Positions 1-4,714 of a DNA stretch of 5,868 nt are shown in pieces (the stretch's first letter is position 1; the number at the start of each line of letters is the position of its first letter). A program made the position numbers and the translations under genes. Origin of the DNA: Phycisphaerales bacterium (GTDB taxonomy: Bacteria > Planctomycetota > Phycisphaerae > Sedimentisphaerales > Anaerobacaceae); NCBI GenBank assembly GCA_011057845.1, contig DSDB01000317.1:1-5868 (forward strand). Direction: 5' to 3'. The notes beneath the pieces are model-generated. The model saw nothing but the letters and a program-made list of their open reading frames with translations, was not told where the DNA came from and made no database searches.

Positions 1-504
1 CAGGGCGTGCACGCCCTGCACCTCGGAGCACATCCGCACGCACCGTCCGCACAGCACGCATTTCTCGGGATCGCGAATGACCGACGCGGAGGACAAATCC
101 TGCTCATATTGCTTGCGCGGTCCCTCGAAATGCCGTTTGCGGATGCCCATGGCGTACGCCAGCCGCTGCAATTCGCAGTTACCGTCCCGCTCGCAGGTAT
201 GGCAGTCCTGGGGGTGATTGTCCACCAGCAGCTCCATGATGTCCCGCCTCGCCTGCCGCAGTTCCCGGGTGTTCGTGTGAATCTTCATCCCATCGGCCAC
301 CGGGTACGCGCAGGACGCGACGTAGTTGCGCATCCCTTCGACCTGCACGATGCACACGCGGCACGCCCCCTCGATGCTCAGCTTCGGATGGTAGCAGAGC
401 CGTGGAATCCGGTATCCGCAGTGGTCGGCCGCCTGCATAATGGTCAGCCCGGCCTCGACCTGATACGGTTTGTTGTTGATGGTGATGGTAATCGTTTTTG
501 CCAT
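1..504 (-). CDS. hndD: HndD/HydA-type iron-sulfur subunit, N-terminal part (probable NAD(P)-linked [FeFe]-hydrogenase catalytic subunit)
   Basis: The reading frame is open from an ATG at 504 to the left edge, giving the first 168 residues. A plant-type [2Fe-2S] domain has Cys37, Cys48, Cys51 and Cys65. A His-Cys [4Fe-4S] motif follows with His97, Cys101, Cys104 and Cys110 (NHPQDCHTCERDGNCELQ). The first half of a ferredoxin domain has Cys149, 152, 155 and 159. This order is shared by HndD/HydA, NuoG and NAD-linked formate dehydrogenase large subunits. The linker wording (SSASVIRDPEKCVLCGRCVR) and the adjacent hndB-hndC genes favour the hydrogenase. In that family the subunit carries electrons from the flavoprotein to an H-cluster that reduces protons or oxidises H2 in the cytoplasm. 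The H-cluster domain lies outside the window, so the catalytic identity is inferred. The start is 8 bp after the hndC stop, with a Shine-Dalgarno sequence overlapping that stop. Confidence 0.82.
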   Translation of the reverse strand, partial: MAKTITITINNKPYQVEAGLTIMQAADHCGYRIPRLCYHPKLSIEGACRVCIVQVEGMRNYVASCAYPVADGMKIHTNTRELRQARRDIMELLVDNHPQDCHTCERDGNCELQRLAYAMGIRKRHFEGPRKQYEQDLSSASVIRDPEKCVLCGRCVRMCSEVQGVHAL

Positions 505-508
505 GGTA

Positions 509-514
509 TTCCTC
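509..514 (-). promoter_or_regulatory. Ribosome binding site of the HndD-type gene, overlapping the hndC stop
   Basis: On the minus strand GAGGAA lies four bases before the ATG at 504 (TGAGGAATACCATG) and shares bases with the TGA stop of the upstream gene at 513-515. This suggests translational coupling between the flavoprotein and the catalytic subunit. Confidence 0.75.
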
Positions 515-2303
515 AGACCTTCACGATGGCGTCGAATTTGCATTTTTCGAAGCACAGTCCGCACCGCACGCACTTGTCCTGGTCGATGACATGCAGGTGC
601 TTGGCCTGCCCGGTAATCGCCCCGACCGGACAGACCTTGCGGCACACCCCGCACCCCTTGCACATCTGGAGAATCTCGAAACGGATCAGCGCCTTGCACG
701 CCCCGGCGCGGCACTTGCCCTGTTCGATATGTTCTTCGTATTCCTCGCGGAAATTCTCGATGGTGCTCAGCACGGGATTCGGCGCCGATTGCCCCAGGCC
801 GCACAAAGACGCCTTCTTAATCGTCTCGCCGAGCCGCTGGAGCTTCTCGATATCCCCGGCCCGGCCCTTACCCTCGGTGATCCGCGTCAGGATCTCCAGC
901 ATCCGCTTGGTTCCTTCGCGGCACGGAGTGCACTTGCCGCAGGATTCGTTCTGCGTGAACTCCAGGAAGAACCGCGCGATATCCACCATGCACGAATCCT
1001 CATCGATCACAATCATCCCGCCGGAGCCCATGATGGAGCCGGCCTTCGCCAGAGACTCGTAATCAATCGGCGTATCGAGGCACCGCTCCGGAAGACACCC
1101 ACCGGACGGTCCGCCCGTCTGCACCGCCTTGAATTTCCTGCCGCCGGGCAGCCCGCCGCCGATGTCATAGATGATCTCCCGCAGCGTCGTGCCCATCGGC
1201 ACCTCGACGAGCCCTGTGTTGACCACCTTGCCCGCCAGGGCAAAGACCTTCGTGCCCTTGCTTGTCTCGGTTCCCACGGTGCTGAACCACGTCGCCCCGT
1301 CCATGATGATCACCGGGATGTTCGCCCAGGTCTCGACATTGTTGATCAGCGTCGGCTTGCCGAAGAGCCCCTGCACGGACGGGTAGGGGGGTCTGGGCCG
1401 CGGCATCCCGCGCGCCCCTTCGATCGAATGAATCAGCGCCGTTTCTTCGCCGCATACGAATGCGCCGGCCCCCAGCCGTATCTCAATATCAAAGTTGAAG
1501 TCGGACCCCAGGATCCGCTCGCCCAGAAAACCGTGTGCACGAGCGTCTTCTATGGCCTTGGTGATTCGCTTGATCGCCAGCGGGTATTCCGCCCGGATAT
1601 AGACCACGCCGCGTTCGGCCCCGACGGCATAGGCCCCGAGCGCCATGCCCTCGACCACCGTATGCGGATCGCCCTCGATGGCGCTGCGGTCCATGAACGC
1701 CCCGGGGTCGCCTTCATCGGCGTTGCAGATCACGTATTTCGGCGTTGCCTTCTCGGCCGCCGTCAGCTTCCATTTCAGCCCCGTCGGAAATCCCGCGCCC
1801 CCGCGGCCGCGCAGACCGGAACGCTGCACCTCAGCCACGATATCCGCCGGGCTCATCTCCGTCAGCGCCTTGCCCAGGGCCTCGTAGCCCCGCAGGCTCA
1901 GGTAGTCGTCGATGTTCTCCGGGTTGATGATCCCGCAGTTGCGCAGCGCGATACGCATCTGCTTGCCGAAGAACCCCACATCCCCGAAGATCCGGTAGAA
2001 CCGGTTGTACAGGTGGTCCTGTTCAACCTCCAGGTCACCGATCAGCTTGCCGCCGACCAGATGCTCGGTCACTATTCGCTCGACGTCGCTTTCGTCCAGA
2101 CCGCCGTAGATGACGTATCCGGGGTTGACCACCATGATGGGGCCTTTTTCGCACATCCCAAGACATCCGCTGAGGTTGATCCGGACCTGGTCGGTCAGAC
2201 CGTGCGCCCGGAGTTGCTCGTCGAGCGCGGCCCTGACGCGATGCGCGCCGTTATTGATGCACTTGGTCCCGTCACAGAGAGTAATGACATACTTGGCCGC
2301 CAT
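513..2303 (-). CDS. hndC: HndC/HydB-type NAD(P)H-binding flavoprotein subunit of bifurcating hydrogenase (NuoF-like)
   Basis: The protein has 596 residues, the usual size for HndC/HydB. Residues 1-90 form a thioredoxin-like [2Fe-2S] domain with Cys10, Cys15, Cys47 and Cys51. Residues ~110-430 are the NuoF core: the FMN/NADH-binding glycine-rich loop GLRGRGGAGFPTGLKWK at 163-179, CNADEGDPGAFMDRS at 193-207, and an SLBB-like segment after ~320. The NuoF-type [4Fe-4S] site is Cys455, Cys458, Cys461 and Cys501. The tail adds two [4Fe-4S] motifs (Cys548/551/554/558 and Cys578/581/584/588). A CRAGAC pair (Cys531, Cys536) precedes them and may be a metal site at the hinge, as reported for HydB structures; that part is from memory. 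In this family the FMN site exchanges electrons with NAD(P)H and is proposed to be where bifurcation occurs. The ATG at 2303 follows AGGGGA (2314-2319), 14 bp after the hndB stop. An NAD-linked formate dehydrogenase beta subunit is the main alternative. Confidence 0.93.
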   Translation of the reverse strand: MAAKYVITLCDGTKCINNGAHRVRAALDEQLRAHGLTDQVRINLSGCLGMCEKGPIMVVNPGYVIYGGLDESDVERIVTEHLVGGKLIGDLEVEQDHLYNRFYRIFGDVGFFGKQMRIALRNCGIINPENIDDYLSLRGYEALGKALTEMSPADIVAEVQRSGLRGRGGAGFPTGLKWKLTAAEKATPKYVICNADEGDPGAFMDRSAIEGDPHTVVEGMALGAYAVGAERGVVYIRAEYPLAIKRITKAIEDARAHGFLGERILGSDFNFDIEIRLGAGAFVCGEETALIHSIEGARGMPRPRPPYPSVQGLFGKPTLINNVETWANIPVIIMDGATWFSTVGTETSKGTKVFALAGKVVNTGLVEVPMGTTLREIIYDIGGGLPGGRKFKAVQTGGPSGGCLPERCLDTPIDYESLAKAGSIMGSGGMIVIDEDSCMVDIARFFLEFTQNESCGKCTPCREGTKRMLEILTRITEGKGRAGDIEKLQRLGETIKKASLCGLGQSAPNPVLSTIENFREEYEEHIEQGKCRAGACKALIRFEILQMCKGCGVCRKVCPVGAITGQAKHLHVIDQDKCVRCGLCFEKCKFDAIVKV

Positions 2304-2317
2304 GTTCTACAGTTCCC

Positions 2318-2674
2318 CTAATCGATGACCCACTCGTCAATCACCTGGCCGTTCTTGATGTGCCGTTCGATAATCGCCTCGGCGCGCCGCGGCGTGACCT
2401 TGCCGTACTTGACCGGGTTCTTGCCCGTCATAATGACTTCGACCGTCGGCTCCAGGTTGCACCGTCCGGCACAGCCCTTCTGGCTCAGGTACACGTTCGC
2501 GAGACCCTCATCCATGGCCTTCTGGAAGACCGCCATGACATCCTTCGAGCCGGCGGCGATCTCGCACGTCGCCATGCCCACATACACGCGGGCCGACGCC
2601 AGATACCCCTTGCTCACAATCCTGCCCACGGCCTCGGTCCGTTTCTTCCTGACCAGCTCCAGCGGTGTCGTCAT
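2318..2674 (-). CDS. hndB: HndB-type small (2Fe-2S) thioredoxin-like ferredoxin
   Basis: This protein of 118 residues belongs to the HndB family of thioredoxin-fold ferredoxins found beside the flavoprotein gene in hydrogenase operons. Counting from the ATG at 2674, Cys37 lies in MATCEIAAGSKDV, and Cys68 and Cys72 lie in QKGCAGRC, followed by the family's closing pattern (VKYGKVTP, then ..VIDEWVID). Only three cysteines are at cluster positions, because the fourth NuoE-type position is the glycine of AAGSK. This appears to be normal for HndB, so cluster binding may differ from NuoE. The likely role is electron-transfer or assembly partner of the HndC/HndD complex in the cytoplasm. An in-frame GTG at 2683 would add three residues, but the ATG is better placed: GAGGTG (2681-2686) lies 6 bases before it, and family members start near this point. 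The gap to the kinase stop is 10 bp. Confidence 0.88.
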   Translation of the reverse strand: MTTPLELVRKKRTEAVGRIVSKGYLASARVYVGMATCEIAAGSKDVMAVFQKAMDEGLANVYLSQKGCAGRCNLEPTVEVIMTGKNPVKYGKVTPRRAEAIIERHIKNGQVIDEWVID

Positions 2675-2680
2675 GCCTGC

Positions 2681-2686
2681 CACCTC
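2681..2686 (-). promoter_or_regulatory. Ribosome binding site that fixes the hndB start
   Basis: On the minus strand GAGGTG overlaps the kinase stop (TGA at 2685-2687) and lies 6 bases before the ATG at 2674. The alternative GTG start at 2683 is inside this site, which argues against it. Confidence 0.65.
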
Positions 2687-4520
2687 ACTTCAACTCAAAA
2701 ATGAACGCATTGCCCTGCGGCCGCGGCTCGACCCATATCCGGCCGCCGTGGCTCTCGACAATCTGTTTGGTGATATACAGCCCCAGCCCGGCCCCGCGAA
2801 CCTTGCGGGTCTGTTCGTTGTCCAGCCGGTAGAATTTCGCGAACAGCCGCGCCCGTTGCTCTTCCGTGATCGGCGGAGAGTCGTTGTACACCTCGATCTG
2901 TACCCCGCCGGCCGTCCGCCGGCTGCTCAGACGCACTACACCCCGATCCGTGCAGTACTTGATCGCATTACTCACCAGGTTATTCGCCACAATCTGCATA
3001 AGGTCCAGGTCCGCCTCGACGACCAAGTCCGCCGCAATCTCGTTCTCAAAGCGAACGTTCTTCTTTGCGATCAGCGCCGCCAGGGACTGCAAAGACTCCT
3101 CGAACACGTCCTTGCCCAGGTTCAGACGGACCTTCGTCACGGACAATTCGCCCCGCTCCACGCGACCCAGGTTCAGAAACTTCCGCACCGTCGCCGCCAG
3201 GTAGTCCAGGTTCCGGGTTACGGAATCCATCGCCTTGCGCTGCTTGAAGTTGATCAACCCCAGATAGCCATCCCGCACCGCGTAGGCATTCAACACGGTG
3301 GATGCCAGAATCCCCTTCAACTCGTGCGCCACGAACCCGATCAAGTCCACGTAGCTCTTGTTCAGTTCCGTCAGTTTCTCGTTGGTGGCCCGCAGATTCC
3401 TGTCGCGCTCCTCCAGCTTCTCGCTCATTTCGTTGAACGCCAGCCCCAGCGCATCCAACTCTTCCTTGTGGGCCGGGTGGTTGATCTGATATCCCAATTC
3501 CCCGTCGGACAATCGCGTCGTCGCCTGCATCATGTGCAGAAGCGGCCTGGAGATTGCCGTCGCCAGCAGCAGCGCCAAGACCACCGTCAGGAGAACCGCC
3601 CCGCCGACCAGCACAAGAAACTGCACCACGAGCGTACGGGCCCGCGCCATGAACGGCTGCTCAAGAATCCCGACGTACAGAATCCCAATGACATGGCCGC
3701 CGACATCCTTAATCGGCTCATACGCCGTCTTGTACCAGTCCGTCACGACAAACGCCCGGTCATGGAAGGTCCGGCCCTTTTCCACCACCTGCTCGTAGAC
3801 CCGTTCAGACACCCGTGTGCCGACGGCCCGCCGGCCGGTGTCGTCCAGCACATTCGTGGATACCCGCACATCATCCTGGAAGATCGTCACCGTTCCGACG
3901 GGTTTGCCGTCGTACAGATCATTGGTGAACACAAGTTCTCGAATCCGGTCGACCAGCGTGAACTGGCCGTTGATGATTCGCCCGGCGTAGGCGATCAGCC
4001 GCCCCTGGCCGTCCGGCGCGTCAAACATCACCGCCGCCTCCATCGCCAGGGCGTCCTGCAGGACATCCCGCTGCGTCGGCCGAGCCCTGGGCGTCGGCTT
4101 GATGGCGATGGGCATGCGGCCGGCCGGGTCAACCTTCAGCCGTTCCATTTCTCCGGCCGTAATCACTCGCGTTGCGGCCACCGGGCCATCGGTCTCGGCC
4201 GCCTGTCGCGCAATTTCGCTCGGCACATCCGCTATGTCCGCCTCCCGGACAATCGCCAGGTAATCCACGCCCAGCCGCCTGCGAATCGTCTGGCTCTCGG
4301 CCACCGGGCACGCCAGCTCCAACATCTCGGCCAGGCGCGTCAGTTCCGCTCGATAGACCATCCGTGCGGCCCTCAGATCATGGTCGACACGCTCCTGGAT
4401 GGTGTCCAGGATATCCCGCTTGATCGCAAAGTACCCCAACACCGCCACCGGCGCCGCCAGGACGAAGATCACCGTCAGCAGAGAACTCAGTATCCGTGTT
4501 TTCAACAACCGTAGTGGCAT
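2685..4520 (-). CDS. Membrane-bound sensor histidine kinase with Cache-like sensor and HAMP, first gene of the hydrogenase operon
   Basis: From the ATG at 4520 the protein has 611 residues. A first membrane helix lies at ~8-32 and a second at ~296-321. Between them is an extracytoplasmic Cache-type sensor (Cache_3-Cache_2 style) whose end shows GTRVSERVYEQVVEKG at 234-249 and YEPI.D..G..IGILYVG at 267-284. HAMP spans ~321-374 and the DHp domain ~390-454, with phosphoacceptor His399 in FVAHELKG. The ATPase domain has N-box NNLVSNAIKY (Asn518), a divergent G1 (NDSPPI, 546-551) and G2 GAGLGL (576-581). It should autophosphorylate on sensing an external ligand and pass phosphate to a response regulator, but no receiver protein is visible here. 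A longer frame can start at TTG 4583, but that codon lies inside the -12 element of the predicted promoter, and the extra 21 residues look non-native. The Shine-Dalgarno (GAAGAAGG, 4523-4530) is close to the ATG. The role in hydrogenase control is inferred from operon position. Confidence 0.9.
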   Translation of the reverse strand: MPLRLLKTRILSSLLTVIFVLAAPVAVLGYFAIKRDILDTIQERVDHDLRAARMVYRAELTRLAEMLELACPVAESQTIRRRLGVDYLAIVREADIADVPSEIARQAAETDGPVAATRVITAGEMERLKVDPAGRMPIAIKPTPRARPTQRDVLQDALAMEAAVMFDAPDGQGRLIAYAGRIINGQFTLVDRIRELVFTNDLYDGKPVGTVTIFQDDVRVSTNVLDDTGRRAVGTRVSERVYEQVVEKGRTFHDRAFVVTDWYKTAYEPIKDVGGHVIGILYVGILEQPFMARARTLVVQFLVLVGGAVLLTVVLALLLATAISRPLLHMMQATTRLSDGELGYQINHPAHKEELDALGLAFNEMSEKLEERDRNLRATNEKLTELNKSYVDLIGFVAHELKGILASTVLNAYAVRDGYLGLINFKQRKAMDSVTRNLDYLAATVRKFLNLGRVERGELSVTKVRLNLGKDVFEESLQSLAALIAKKNVRFENEIAADLVVEADLDLMQIVANNLVSNAIKYCTDRGVVRLSSRRTAGGVQIEVYNDSPPITEEQRARLFAKFYRLDNEQTRKVRGAGLGLYITKQIVESHGGRIWVEPRPQGNAFIFELK

Positions 4521-4551
4521 AGCCTTCTTCGACCGGCCGTGAACAAGCACC

Positions 4552-4569
4552 TTGTGAAAAAATTCACAA
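4552..4569. promoter_or_regulatory. Predicted Rex (NADH/NAD+-sensing repressor) operator
   Basis: TTGTGAA (4552-4558), AAAA, TTCACAA (4563-4569) is a perfect 7-bp inverted repeat with a 4-bp AT spacer. This is the form of the known Rex consensus TTGTGAA-N4-TTCACAA. Rex binds when NADH/NAD+ is low and releases when NADH rises; it is known to control NADH-consuming and hydrogen-forming genes in several anaerobes. The site covers about +17 to -2 relative to the predicted sigma-54 start near 4568, so bound Rex would block initiation or early elongation of the kinase-hydrogenase operon. The rex gene itself is not in the window. Another repressor with a similar palindrome cannot be excluded. Confidence 0.78.
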
Positions 4570-4578
4570 ATACTACAT

Positions 4579-4594
4579 AGCAACCACCGTGCCG
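4579..4594 (-). promoter_or_regulatory. Sigma-54 (RpoN) -24/-12 promoter of the kinase-hydrogenase operon
   Basis: Read on the minus strand, CGGCACG-GTGG-TTGCTA matches the consensus TGGCACG-N4-TTGCW at every position except the first T. The invariant GG (4593-4592) and GC (4581-4580) are separated by exactly 10 bases. Transcription should begin near 4568, leaving a leader of about 48 nt before the ATG at 4520. The divergent neighbour encodes a sigma-54 activator, which supports the call. Confidence 0.82.
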
Positions 4595-4604
4595 GTTCTG
4601 AAAT

Positions 4605-4623
4605 AATCCAGGAATCGTGGATT
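4605..4623. repeat. Short inverted repeat upstream of the -24 element
   Basis: AATCCA (4605-4610) and TGGATT (4618-4623) form a perfect 6-bp inverted repeat with a 7-bp spacer (GGAATCG). It lies about 11 bp upstream of the -24 box, between the promoter and the putative enhancers. It could be a further operator or simply chance; no known consensus was recognised. Confidence 0.3.
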
Positions 4624-4641
4624 TCTACTCAATAGGGGCCA

Positions 4642-4670
4642 TTGCAGTGTCGAATAGAGTCGTGTATCAT
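4642..4670 (+). promoter_or_regulatory. Sigma-70-like promoter for the sigma-54 activator gene
   Basis: The -35-like TTGCAG (4642-4647) and -10-like TATCAT (4665-4670, 5 of 6 to TATAAT) are separated by the optimal 17 bp. The predicted start near 4677 gives a leader of about 38 nt. The -10 and start region overlap the first palindromic repeat. The -35 match is weak (3 of 6). Confidence 0.5.
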
Positions 4671-4682
4671 TTCATTATGAAA
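4667..4682. promoter_or_regulatory. Putative activator binding site 1 (upstream activating sequence)
   Basis: TCATTTCATTATGAAA contains the 15-bp palindrome ATTTCAT-T-ATGAAAT (4669-4683). It matches the copy at 4689-4704 in 14 of 16 bases. Its centre is about 108 bp upstream of the predicted sigma-54 start, a usual distance for enhancer sites, and it overlaps the -10 and +1 of the activator's own promoter. Binding could therefore both activate the operon and repress the regulator. The protein that binds is inferred. Confidence 0.55.
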
Positions 4683-4688
4683 TACCTG

Positions 4689-4704
4689 TCATTTCACAAT
4701 GAAA
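4689..4704. promoter_or_regulatory. Putative activator binding site 2 (upstream activating sequence)
   Basis: TCATTTCACAATGAAA is the second copy, with arms TTTCA and TGAAA around CAA. Its centre is 22 bp (about two helical turns) from the first copy, so bound dimers would sit on the same DNA face, and about 130 bp upstream of the sigma-54 start. The right arm runs into the Shine-Dalgarno of the activator gene. Confidence 0.52.
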
Positions 4705-4706
4705 GG
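4701..4706 (+). promoter_or_regulatory. Ribosome binding site of the sigma-54 activator gene
   Basis: GAAAGG ends 8 bases before the ATG at 4715. It supports that start and overlaps the right arm of putative binding site 2. Confidence 0.55.
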
Positions 4707-4714
4707 CCGCGAGT

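Noticed and set aside
7..1062. A 351-codon plus-strand frame opposite the HndD-type gene and the end of hndC
   Set aside because: The minus-strand frame encodes clear iron-sulfur motifs across the same DNA. The plus-strand translation has no recognisable features.
2304..2317. A possible internal promoter or terminator between hndB and hndC
   Set aside because: The gap is 14 bp and holds only a ribosome binding site; there is no dyad or T-run.
498..2321. A 607-codon open frame on the plus strand opposite hndC
   Set aside because: It is an antisense shadow of a strongly conserved flavoprotein gene in high-GC DNA. Its translation is rich in Arg, His, Pro and Ala with no recognisable domain.
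2325..4514. A 729-codon open frame on the plus strand opposite hndB and the histidine kinase
   Set aside because: It spans the antisense of two real genes, shows no domain, and its composition (many Gln, His, Arg) is typical of a shadow frame.
4630..4644. CAAT...ATTG short dyad in the divergent region
   Set aside because: Arms of only 4 bp with a 7-bp GC-rich spacer are expected by chance.
4693..4699. Possible second Rex half-site, TTCACAA, inside putative enhancer copy 2
   Set aside because: The partner half TTGTGAA is missing at the required distance upstream, and the bases fit the tandem TTTCA-N3-TGAAA repeat better.
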